DNA of 64,000 nucleotides. Origin: Camarhynchus parvulus. Lineage: Eukaryota > Chordata > Aves > Passeriformes > Thraupidae. The stretch spans positions 9,125,321-9,189,320 of the forward strand of contig NC_044577.1 in the NCBI RefSeq assembly GCF_901933205.1, written 5' to 3'. This document shows, piece by piece, positions 51,262 through 62,657 of the stretch. The translations under genes and the position numbers were made by a program. The number at the start of each line of letters is the position of its first letter. The stretch's first letter is position 1. The notes under the pieces were generated by a model. The model searched no databases and had not been told where the DNA came from. It saw only the letters and a program-made list of their open reading frames with translations.

Positions 51262-51319
51262 AAAACCCCAAACCAAAATGACTGCTTCTAAAAACCTGGC
51301 TGGTTTTGGTTTGGGTTTT
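51262..51319. repeat. Imperfect inverted repeat (A/C-rich and T/G-rich arms)
   Basis: AAAACCCCAAACCAAAA (51262-51278) pairs with TTTTGGTTTGGGTTTT (51304-51319) with one bulged base, around a 25-base loop. The low complexity of the arms makes a chance or slippage origin likely. Confidence 0.7.
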
Positions 51320-53916
51320 GGTTGTTTTTTTTTTTTTCCCAACTGTACTTATTTAAATTATGTCAGCTTTACTTAGAAGTGAACTTTGCTCTGTGCAGCC
51401 TGCCTTAACACAGTATCAGGCCCTGTCTTCTCATGAATAGATGATAAATGAAAGAAATTGGTGAGAAAGTGTCAAAGAGAATCAAAAATATTTCTCACCT
51501 ACTCCATTTCACTTAGGGGCATAAGCTCTTTGGGATAGATTTCTGTGTTCTTCTGCTTCTCTTTTCTATTTCTGAATGCAGAGATTTCAAAATAATTTTT
51601 TTTTTCCTCAGAGGAAAAGACTACTAAAATGCTAAGCTGTGTGACCTAAGTGACAGCCTAAACTATGTGCCATAAAGCCTGAAAATGGTGCCTTCCCTAA
51701 AGTCTCAGGATGTCAAACAACAAATTCCCAGAGCTTCTCTTTTCACACAAAAACAGCATGGAAAAGACAAAAAAACCCCCAAAACCTTTTTGTGCTTTCT
51801 GATGGTGCCAACTAAGAGATCTACAAAGCCTCCTGCCAGCTGAGGGCCATGCCCTCCATGGGCAGGGTGAGAGCAGGAGCTAAGAGCAAATATTTGCAGG
51901 CAGGAAAAGCCTCCAAGGCCTTGAGAAGGGCTGCCTTTTGTTTTCAATGGATTTTATAAGCTGTCAAAAAGTGAAAATAATACACATTCATTTAGGGTGT
52001 AAGAATTCAAGCAGAGATGACGCTGACATTGCAGCTGGCTCCTGGTTTGGGGACACCTGGGTGTGAAGCAGTCCCCACCCAGCAAGGGTGCAAAATGAAG
52101 CCCAAAGATTCCTTCCTAGATTTTTTTCTGACAATTTAAAACATCTTGGAGCTGTGGAGGGATGTCAGCCATCAAAATTATTTTCATTTTAGTGTGACTG
52201 TCAAATGAACATAGGTCCACTCCTGACAGAAAAGTGTTTAAGGGTAGACAAATGAGAATGGAAAGATTGCATGGTTGCTGAACAAGCTGCTTGGCATTTA
52301 TTTTGTATGACAGGAACCCTAAAAGTGCTTGAAAACCAAATTTTTCCAAAGTTAGAAGTGTTCACATGTGTAAGAATTGTTTGTCATTAATGGATGGGTC
52401 CTTTTAGAAAAAGTTATTGTAGCTCTGGAACAACAACCCTCAGAGCTCAACATTTTGTTAGGTGTCTGAAATCTTATTTCAGTTCTAGAACACACTTAAG
52501 CTTGAAAATCAAATCTCTCCTATAATTTAGTTCTCTGTCTTTCCACAGCAATTAAAATAATTACACTCTGTCAAGCTCCATCTTTTCCCCCTGATTAAAG
52601 ACATAGCTGTATTGAGCAAACACATCAACTAGGCTGTTGACAGGCGAAAGAAGGATGCAGAGCATGTCTGAAATCATACTGATAACTTCACACTTAGTAG
52701 TACACAGGCAAAAAAAAATTCATCCTGTATGCTTCTCCTAGAAAAGAAATACTTTAGTAAGAAAATGATTTATTCTGTATATCCTTAAACCCAGATAGTT
52801 TTACTTATAAATCAAAGCTAATGATTTGGATCCTGTCTCAAAATTAATTATTGGTGCATTCTCTTAAACCTGGTTGTATTTGAAAGTAAGTATCTAAGAT
52901 CACAGGGAATTAAATTAGATGAAAAAAAAATCTTTGATCATTAAAAGTATATACAGTTATGTTTAAGTTATTAGTGCAGATGATTTGGTTGTTTACAACA
53001 TAATTACTGATTTGACTATGAAAAAAAAGAATTGCAAATTGTTTCATGTCAATTAGCAGTACATAAATTATTCCACTGTGCATAAATTTTTTACTGTGGA
53101 AAACTAGCACATAACTTTTTATGGTGCTCTTAAAACAGGTCTAATGCAAAGCTAATAACACACAAAACCCCCCTGTCTGCTGGGGAGGGGGAGGAAGGCA
53201 TCTCTCACAAAGAGGACAAGAAATGGAATTGCACCAGAACCTGCTCAGAGACTGACAATTGCAAATAATATGAGCAGTGAAACATTGCAAAACTGCACAG
53301 CATTACAATGCAGCAAAAGAGATAAAAGAGAATGAGGATTATTATACAGTGAAAAAAACCCTTAAAATGGTGACATTGTTAAGTTTTTATTAAAATTGAA
53401 AACAAAAAGTCAGAATAATATTTGTACCAATAATTAATTTTTACTATTAAAATATAAGAAATACTATTTTAGAAAGATCAGGAAATATTTAACTGAAGTG
53501 TGAAATCAGTGCCATCCAAACAACTCAACTGAGTTTGACCAAGAGCTACCTTTGATTTGCAGACGATCGGAAAATACATTGGTTTGTTTCTCAGTCTCTC
53601 TGCAATGACAAGCTGAGACCCACAAGCTATCATCCCAAGAATACTTCCACATATTTTAACCATTTTCATCACTGACATTAAGTATAAAGGTTGCTCTTTG
53701 TTTGCCACATTGATCTTGGAACAGAATGATCAATACACTTCCTTAACCTTGATTAAATAATTTTTCCATACCTGTCATAAATTCACACCAGGAATTTCAA
53801 AACTCAGAACAGCTATTTAGGAAAAAAATAAAAGAAAAATAAATAAAGCAAAACCCTGAATATTGCTCTAAGTGTCAGTGAAAGGGAAGAAAAAAATATT
53901 AGGATGTAGCAAAAAA
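51320..53916. other. Gene-free AT-rich unique sequence
   Basis: No gene is supported; the largest frame is 80 codons at 51705-51947 (-), with no domain. Near 52545-52565 there is a small CAATTA/TAATTA pair of homeodomain cores in otherwise ordinary sequence. No transposon is recognised. Confidence 0.6.
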
Positions 53917-53976
53917 GGAACCACCTTTATATATAAGGGACCACCTTTATATATAAGGAACCACCTTTATATATAA
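53917..53976. repeat. 20-bp tandem repeat, three copies, each with TTTATATATAA
   Basis: Units at 53917-53936, 53937-53956 and 53957-53976 read GGAACCACCTTTATATATAA; the middle copy differs at one base (GGGA). Each unit contains a TATA-box-like word. Triplicate TATA-like sites inside a minisatellite with no transcript visible downstream are not evidence of a promoter. The near-identity indicates a recent expansion. Confidence 0.93.
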
Positions 53977-54889
53977 TGCCCGTGATGAAAATGACTGAAA
54001 TAAAGAACTTTTCTTAGGATGACACACTATTTCTGAACTACCTTTTCCAAAGACAGGACAGAGACAGTGAGATTAAAAAACTAGTGTTAACAAATACTCA
54101 ATTCATGGTGAGTTTGGGGCTATTTCAAACATGGCAGAAGGGAAATGCTGAGATATGTGTAAGAATTGCATACTGTAGAATGTCTATACTTCTATTTTAA
54201 TTTTACTACAACAGAAGAAGAAGAGTGTATTCAAAAGTATTTAAATGCAACAGATTTAAAATGGATGAAGGCATTCTTACAAAACTTATCATTAACCTTT
54301 GGAACTTGTTGCCACATGGTATCACTGGGGTCAAGAGTGTAGCAGGATTTAGAAAGAGTGGACACTTTTATGTACAATCAGAAGTTACCTCGTTACATTA
54401 GAGAGCATAAAGTGCTTTTATAGGGGACATAAAGTCCAGTGCTTCGGGCCAGGAGGCAGCCACTAACTCAGGGGGTTAGGAGGGAATGTTTTCAGCTGGC
54501 AGGTTGTTCTGTATGGCCCCTGCAGGGCTCCTTGGAGCTGCAGCCAAGGGGAGGTGGGGTTGGCTGCCAGTCCATCGTGGCATCACAGCTCTGCCCGCTC
54601 CATCTCTGCCACTACTGCTGCTTCCATTTTTATTCATTCATTTCTTTGCAGCGCTGTTTTGCTAGCTGTTTGTATTACAGGCAAAGCCAGCCTGGCAATC
54701 TTGTGTGTGCTTCTGCTCAGTAAAGAGAAATAGCTGTGATTTCCTGTGCAACACATCTGCTGCATGCTCCCTTTTTGAAGCAAACAAGCTGCTAATCCAA
54801 GGCAGATGTTGCAGTATTTGTTTCACTCTTTGCCGAAGGAGCCAGCAGATCTCCTTTTAGGGAAATGCTTTCAACTCAACCCTCTCTCC
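53977..54889. other. Gene-free unique sequence
   Basis: A moderately GC-rich patch lies at about 54440-54610. The frame 54439-54723 (+, 94 codons) has no recognisable domain. Confidence 0.55.
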
Positions 54890-55170
54890 TATTAATTCTT
54901 GGTAACTGATTGTAAGAAGTGTGTTAGTAAAATTAATATTTCAGGGCCGCCCTGCAAGGGATATTTTTACCATGCAGCAGCAGTGCCCGTGTCTCTCGTC
55001 ACTGGTGTCATCCTGTCACCGTGCAGCCTTCAGACACAGGCAGGCTGCTGCTAATGAGCTCACCACTCCATGCTCCTCCAACATGCAGTTCACTACTAAT
55101 GAGAAAAATTCCCAGACTGTACTCACACTCTAAATCAATTTGGCAAGATTGATCAAAATATTCATTAAAA
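54890..55170. promoter_or_regulatory. Candidate conserved non-coding element
   Basis: A repeat-free block mixing GC-rich words (GGGCCGCCCTGC, GTCACCGTGCAG) with homeodomain-type sites (CTATTAATTC, AAAATTAATA, two CTAATGAG words, TTCATTAAAA). It ends with AATCAATTTGGCAAGATTGA (from 55133), which contains a near-inverted AATCAA/TTGATC arrangement. Mixed GC and TAAT content is common in vertebrate developmental enhancers. The coding frame inside it (54921-55133, 70 codons) shows no domain. Conservation is not visible from this sequence alone. Confidence 0.28.
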
Positions 55171-57230
55171 CAGTTTGTTCTTCAGCTCAGCCTGAGCCCT
55201 GCAGGCATAGCTCTCCTGCTTCTGGGAGGGTCTGTGTGTGTGTCTGCATGCACACACGTGAGTGTGCAAAATTAAAAGAAGGCACCTGCTTTTCCTTCTC
55301 ATAGTGTTCAAGCAACACTTACAGAAGGAAAAAAAAATAAATAAAGAAATGCTGAATTCTCATTACTCTTTTCTCCTTGAAAAATGCCCAGGAGTCCAGA
55401 GAGGCTAAGAAAAATATTCTGCACTCCTCTTCTCATGTGCCTGTCATCAGGAGGCCTGAGAATGACCAAAGTGAAGAAGCAAATTGCCGTCAAAAGGGCA
55501 ACAAGCAAAATAACAAATGGGGATCTGTCAGAGAAAGAGAGACATCACTGGCCACACAACCCTGGGAATTTAATATATCTTCTGTCTGTCATCTGCATGC
55601 TAAATTTCCATGTCCTCCTTCAACAGAATTTCCTCTTGCTTTGTCAGCCTTGATAAGTGTAGGTTAGCTCACACTGTCTACTTTTTCACACGCATTTCAA
55701 GATAAAACACAGTCCAGAGAGCCAGGAGTGACATTAACTGACTAATGCTCAGTGAGCTGGACTCTGCTCAGAAGGCTCTAGACAGAAAACCAGAGTAGCA
55801 CAAATTGCAGGGAGAGATGAGCAGGGGATAGATTTAAAAATCTCAGCTATGATGTTATCTATCCCTCCAAAGGGACAAGAATAATTCTTGTTGGTACCAG
55901 TTTAAAAGCCAGACACCCTGACTAGTCATATATTATATACCTCTGGTTCATTTCAGCAATAGGGAATGTTGCTCTTGGCCATCTGACTTCACTATTCATT
56001 GCTTAGACACCAGGAGCTTTTTCCAAAGGACTAAGAGGAAAACTTAAGCCAGACATGGGTTTAAAATATGTCATGTGGTACTGCTCACAACATTGCAAAC
56101 CCCTTTTAGTTTAAAATGTTAATGAATTTCCAACAGCCCATTTCTTAGATATATTACGTGCTATAAAATGAGACCTTGTGTTCCAAGAAGACTTCAGTGG
56201 GGTTATGAATCCAATCACTCAGAAACTCCAGAACAAGCTGCACAGACAGTGTCCTGCTGAGCTGAAGCAGCAGGCTCTTGGTGGGGCTCCCAGGCAGAAA
56301 GGATTCCTCCCAAAATTGGCAGCGGCACACAAGGACTGTGATCCACATTTCTTTAGTATGGCATTTCCACAGCTTTGTATCTAAAAGGTGCCAAATTAAA
56401 AATGGCTGCACAGCTGACCAGGACATAGGCAGCTCTTTGACCACGTGCAGAGTGGTACGAGATGTTCTTCCCATTTAAACACTGCTGGCTGTTCAGAAAC
56501 CTTTGGTGTGGCCTGCCTGCAGGCTGAGGGGAGTGATGCTGAGCACCCCTGAATTCCCAGAGCAGTGTGCCAGCAGGGCTCCAGGCAGCAGGTGCCCATC
56601 CAGGTTGGTTGAGCCTGCCTGGAGGAGCAAGAACCTGAAATGAAACCACTTCTTAAATGCTATGATGCCAACTTTTTTCATAAGAGTAGTCCAAGCTCTG
56701 CCAATGCAGAAAGCTTTTCCTTTAAAACAGAGAGTAACGCTGCTACAAAGCAAAAAAAAACCCTGCAATCATATTGTCCAGACAGGTTCTCTGGAGATGA
56801 GATAAGGTGCTGTTAAGCAAATGCTCATTTACAGGCATATCATCTGCCATAGAAAGCGAGGATCAGTTCTTATCACTTTCCTTTCACAGTGCAAGATGCT
56901 GCTTCTAATGTGCTTCCTGCTTGCCCACTTTTATCTGGCTGGTGAGGTTTATTTCTCTTGACAGAAGCTGTCCCCAGGCATCTATTTCCACAAATGGAGG
57001 GAAAAGCAGATACTGGAACTGTTTGACTCTGTTCTGTGGATAGACTCTACTGAAGGCCACTGAAATTTTCATTAAAAGAGAAGTTTTCGGGAACCCAAAC
57101 ATAATTTTAAAATATTTTTTTTCTATTTATGCAAGACAATAGCCTTTAGGAATGAGTTAAAATTTCATTTATTCAGTTATTCAAACTATTTCTGCTAAAA
57201 TTTTAAATCAAAAGTAAAAAAACCTAAAAA
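55171..57230. other. Gene-free unique sequence
   Basis: A short GT run and CA run at about 55232-55256 can pair as a hairpin. Two same-strand frames overlap at 55377-55667 and 55384-55653 (96 and 89 codons), and several more lie on both strands at 56154-56768. None has a recognisable domain, and two long frames in the same stretch cannot both be real. No transposon is recognised. Confidence 0.6.
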
Positions 57231-57293
57231 TTCAAAACATGGTGTTATCTAATAATAGAATATTGTCTACTAATTCAAAACATAGTGTTGTCT
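57231..57293. repeat. Direct repeat, period 43
   Basis: TTCAAAACAT followed by (G/A)GTGTT(A/G)TCTAA occurs at 57231 and again at 57274 with two base differences. A small local duplication. Confidence 0.75.
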
Positions 57294-60200
57294 AAAGGTG
57301 TGTGTCTCAAGTAGGTTTTGTGAAGATTTTATTTTCTGCACTGGATTAATAACTGCACAGATAGCAGAGAAAGTTAAGCACACAGTTCCTCCTTTCCCTT
57401 GTGTGATCTCAATAGGCTGACTCGTTCATTTTCAAATCATGCAGGAAAAATATTAATGAAAGCCATCTATTCAGAAAAGGGAGACCTTTGATTTGCAAGA
57501 GACTTCTGAATCACTCCATATTCCTTGTATAGCTTGTTTTAAATTACCATGTTTCTTTTTCTGTAGCTTTGCAGCATCTCAGACATTTTCAGTTTCAGCT
57601 GGAGGTTACTTTGCTTAGCACAGTTTTTTATTTATACATTTTTCCCTCAGATTCTTAGGCAGTAGGTACAGAAGAGGTAGAGAAGTTTGGTTCAGTGGCA
57701 GAGAATGCTTTGGCTTACTCTGTCTTGCAATGTTCTTTCTGATTTTCCCCCTCTCACTCCCACCAGTGCCAGACGGTTCTAGGAGAGCTGCTGCAGCCCA
57801 TGGCTGAAGGAAAATGTCTTGTCCCCTCCCCAAAGAAAGAAAGGAAGACAGGCCTTGTAGCATGTGGTGTATTTTCAGCTGCTTTCATCTCAAGTGTATG
57901 TGTATGAACTGAAATAAGGCAGGTACTCCTTCTGGAGCTCCAGCAGATGCTTCCAATGCACAAAATGCCACAGCCAGACAATAATGTTCATGTATAGCAG
58001 AGAAGGTGGATCAGGTTTAAATTTTGGTGGTCACGTTGGTTTGGAAAATCCTAAAGATTCATTAGACCAAGACCAGTAAATGATATCCTGGTTGCTTCTT
58101 ACATTTCATTCTTTCTTCTGAGTGACAATGTGTGCTGCTCTGACCTGATGTTGGGGAATGTTTTTGGTACTGGGAACGTTTGGGAATGCTTTGTCTTTCC
58201 TCTACATGTGAGAGAGAAATCCAAGGACGTCACTACATGTACAAACATCATTGCATTGGTCAAAAAATTATAGTGACACAGCACAAAAATTCCTCCTAGG
58301 ACCTTAAATCATCTGTGTGCCCTGAGGCACACATCCAGTTAATCCAATTTCTGGATTAACTATGCACCCCTGGGCTCGGCAGAGATTTTCTTCTCTGAAC
58401 ACTCCTTTCATGCAAGCAAACAAGGGGACACATTCTTTTCCAACAGTCTGCTCTGTAGTCTGTTCCATCCATGATGTATTTGGCATCTTCCAAGACCAAG
58501 TTCCCCCACAGTCTGAGACACTGCTGCTCCTCACAGCTGCCATGGCATTATGACTGTGCTTGTAACAGGGTGATCTACTGATGTACAGTTGTAAAAAGAA
58601 TTATTAACAGCAGCTCTAGCCCATCACACATTTTTGTTCTTGGTCTTATTTCAAACAGAATCTTTCTTTCCAGCAGCTTTTCAATATAGTAGGCTTGAGA
58701 AATCCTCCTCTCAATATTTAGCTTGAACTACCACAGGCAAGCTTGTTTGTTAGTTAAATACAACACTTTCAATTGGATGCTTTTTTATATGGACACCAGT
58801 AGAGGTAAGAAAGAATATTAGGTTTGAATGACAGTGACAAATAATATTAATATTTACCTACTATTGCAATCTGGAGCTGCTCCAATGAGCTACAGAGTCT
58901 TTAAATCTTAATTAAAGGTTAATGAAAGAAAATATTGAAAAATCTACACAAGGAATAAGAAGTGGGGAAACAGGGTATTCTCTCTCATCCACAATACTGC
59001 CATTCTCAAGCACAGAAACTGCAGGAATAAGGCTTCCATAAGATACTGTGTGTAGCTTGGAATTCACCTTTTGGCTTTCAGAGCTTCTGGGCTGTAGGTA
59101 CAGTCCTACATTCATTTTTCTTTTTTTCTTTCTGTTAAAGGCAAAGATGGGCTTGCAATATATTAATGTATCTCTCTCTGAGTTCAGTTAGAAAATACTA
59201 CTGAGACTTATGAGAAAGACTGGCAGCATTTTGATCAGATCTACAAAACAAAATATTGAAAAAGTATGGATTCTATTCCTTTTGAACTCTTTAGAAAATT
59301 TGGGCAAATTTCACACCATAAAGTGATGAAGTGATATAATTGCTTTAAAGTCAGAGACTGCATCTTCATTACATTCCTAATGTATGATACTTACTATGTA
59401 TTAATAACACCTTATTATCTCTTGTCAGGTATAACAAATAAAGTATCTGAATATTAATTTAGTGGTTTTTGCCAGCTCATGATGTTTGAAAATAGAAGCT
59501 CTTTTTTCTTGCATGGCTCAGACGTTCTTACAGGGTGAGACACTGCTCTTAGGGAATGGCAAATTTATAGACTTTAGTGTATTTAAGCTTGCACACAAAT
59601 AGAAATACCAGCTGGTTATTGAATAGTTTACAATTAAAACTGAATTTAGCATGAAGCTTATGGGCTTATGTTTGTGCAAATATTAGAGGAATGTACATTT
59701 ACTTCTTTGGTTTGTGTTGGACCCTCAGCTTTATTGGTGCTGATGCATTTGCAATAATTCAAGAGTAATCCCTTTTGAATCTGCAGAAATACCATTAATG
59801 CTGCAAAAGTAAAGCACTTGGGAACTTCATCCTTATGACGACACATTTTTCCCTGTGGCTCTTCTATCCTGACTAATCAGAGGCAAAGAGTGTGTCGTTA
59901 CCAATTCAGTGTTGTGCATGAATACATACATAGCAAAACTGCCCAGTAAAATTAGGTGTCACTGCTTCTCACCTTGTGGACTTCTCAAGAGGCTCAGGTG
60001 CTTCACATTTTAGCACCTTGTCAGTTGTGATATCTACCCTCCAGTCACATGGGGGGTCAGGATTTTTTTAAAAAGAAGTAATACTTAATAGTACTTCTTT
60101 GGATGCTTAATTCAATAATCTTTATATAGCCAGAGTTAAGCATTTACTACCTGATGGACATATCTCCCTAAATTTTCTTGAAAGCACAAACTCTACTTTA

Positions 60201-60759
60201 CCAGTCAGTTTGGAAGACTTTGGTTTATCCCCTGATTGCAGAAAGTGTGATGCCATCAATATTAATATCAGTAAACATTACATTATTAATTTAGGTATAT
60301 CTGAGAGACAAAGGTCAGGGGAAATTTATGTTGACAAAACATAAGTGTATGTGATTAAAAATTATTCTGTACAGGGTACTGATTGAACATACCTTCACCA
60401 TCTTTTTCTTAATGTCTAGTGTAATTCCCAACATTCCCTGCTGTATCGGGAATGTATCTGTGAGTCAAATGTTCCAATTTCTAGCAGGCAAGTAATATGA
60501 TTTTTTTCAGACACACATATTTTATAAGGTCACTTATGAAAAAAAATGAGCTATGCAATATGCTCTGGTATCCAGCACTAATACTTAGGCAAAGTTGATC
60601 TCATGGATATAACTATTGGCAAACAAAAAGTAACTCAGCCACCATTAGTTCTTTCTCTTTCTGTTAAAAAAAATCACTGGAGTTAATAAAAGATGGATGT
60701 CCCAATTTCATTCTGAAAACTGTTCTTATCTGAAGAACAGCCCAATGGAAACTCAATCA
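57294..60759. other. Gene-free AT-rich unique sequence
   Basis: No gene, transposon or RNA gene is recognised. Overlapping frames at 57615-57981 and 58304-58553 are under 85 codons and carry no domain. Confidence 0.6.
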
Positions 60760-60870
60760 GTTCAGGACAGAATTACTTAATTACTTGAGAACTTGATTGT
60801 AAAGGCATTAATCTAATTAGCCAAATTATTTAATACTATACATATCATAGGCAATGAGCTTGACCTAAGG
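60760..60870. promoter_or_regulatory. Candidate homeodomain-site cluster
   Basis: A tandem AATTACTT-AATTACTTG (about 60771-60787) is followed by GCATTAATC and the exact palindrome CTAATTAG at 60813-60820, then AAATTATTTAATA. Four or more extended homeodomain sites occur in about 70 bases. The block resembles those at 7.6 and 12.8 kb in composition. Inference only. Confidence 0.27.
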
Positions 60871-62633
60871 CAGTCATGGTCAAATATGGCACAGTTGGTT
60901 GCCATCAAATGTTACTACCCATTCAAACTTGTGGTTGTATTTCAGAGTTCTTTACTGATGTTTATTGGATATTGCACCAGAGGCTGTTTTGATCATGACA
61001 AACAATTTATTATAAGATGCTCACCGGGTCTAGTGATTTTAAAATGTGATATTAGGTGAGAAGCAAGGTGTGAACTGCTGCCAAAGGCAAAGAGCATCTT
61101 CAGATGATCTCAGTAATGTTCACTACCTGGCCATAACACCAAGCAAATGCTTCTACCCCTGTAATAATTCTTCAGTGGAGACAAACCTCACAGATCCTCT
61201 CTGACATATTACCTGGCTTTTAAATCCCTGACTCACCTAGACAAAATCTTTCTCTATTTCAGCAAAAGTAGCCTGAAAATAGCATGTCATATACTTTAGG
61301 GAATGACCTCTGTTTCTAATAAATCCTGGGTGTCCCTGAACCTTGCTGGCCAGACACAAGTCAGGAATACGATGGGATAAACAGCCTGTCAAGTGACTCA
61401 CTCTGGTTGGATGGCCTCAATGGACTGTGGAGATTCTGATTTCTTCTGCTGAATTTAGTAGAATTTCTTAAATTGTTCTGCATGATGTTTTGGTTTAAAG
61501 GGTTGTCTGGATCACAGAGATAGTCTTAATTTCTTTAACTTATTTATTAGAAATGAAACTGAATTTTTCAGACTCATAGTAAAAAGTGTGTGACCTTTAA
61601 TCTTAACAAATTAAGACAAAAAGTACAAAACTTTTGTTTCTTTTATTAGAGTCAATAAAAATATTAGAATAGCATGAGATCAGACCTTGACACACACAAA
61701 AAAAGAAAACAACACTATGGATATTGTTGAGAACCACTCAACTTTTCAATTTAGAAATCCCTGAAACAAGATGAAACTGCAAACTGGAGATGACCCATTA
61801 TATGACTGTATAGAAAGTGCCAGCTTTGCATTTGAGGTACATAAATAACAAAGCCATCCTCACCATGTGAGCAGCATAGGCTGATGGCATATAACAAACT
61901 CAGCCTCTAACACTGAACTTCTAATTTTAGCTGCCCAGTTTCCGTTCTTCAACAATTTGCTTCCCAGTTAGAAGGGAACAGAAAAAATCAGCTGGAATTC
62001 ATAGAAGATAGTAGTAATACAATAATGGCAGAAATACATTTTAAATTTAGCAACACGTTTTCTTGTTAACTGTTTTCTAACTGATTGCTAGATGTTAGCA
62101 ATGTATTTTTATTTGTGGAATCCCATCCTGATTTTGAAATAGGAAAACTCAGAACCTTTCAAAAGCAGACACAGAATATTTCAGAACTGTTTCGTGATAG
62201 TAAAAGTAACAACAACAACAATAATACCTTTTCTGACATCTTGGTAAGCCTCCACCTATGGTATAGCTAAAACATTATGATTAGCTTGTAATTAATATGT
62301 TAAATCTGTGCAACTTAATTATATTCTCCTGTTATCTTGGAGCATCCTGGTCTGCTTGTTTTAGAACTAATCAGAGTAGCATTGGAATATTCTTGCTGTT
62401 GGAGATTTATATTTACCAAGATTTTACAGTAGACTTCATGCAAACTTCTGGTTCACCCCATCCTATTTGAGGAGCAAACTAAGAAATAATCTCCCAAAAC
62501 AAACCTTTGTGACTATTTCTGTAAAAAATGCTCAACAATGCAACAAAATGAAGTAGTCAGGGCCCTAGAAAAGCATTTGTAATTTGTACACCCTCCTAGG
62601 GTAATTCTAAATCTTCCTATATATATGAATAAC
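60871..62633. other. Gene-free AT-rich unique sequence
   Basis: No gene is recognised. A short CAA run (four units) followed by AAT lies at about 62207-62225. Confidence 0.55.
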
Positions 62634-62657
62634 TTTTTTTTTTTTTTTTTTTTTTTT
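62634..62657. repeat. T24 homopolymer
   Basis: Twenty-four uninterrupted T bases on the plus strand, preceded by a short TATATATGAA patch. Nothing on the far side resembles a SINE, LINE or spliced transcript, so I treat it as a mononucleotide microsatellite. Confidence 0.95.

Noticed and set aside
51830..51880. Possible reversed CR1 tail because of the word catgggcaggg
   Set aside because: Only about 11 bases match, and the neighbouring CR1 words are absent.
53917..53976. TATA promoter
   Set aside because: The TATA-like words are part of a tandem repeat, and no transcript or reading frame follows.
55377..55667. Two overlapping same-strand open frames of 96 and 89 codons
   Set aside because: Both cannot be real, neither shows a known domain, and no splice or start context was convincing.
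62634..62657. T24 tract as the tail of a minus-strand retrocopy
   Set aside because: No recognisable sequence on the expected side and no target duplication found.
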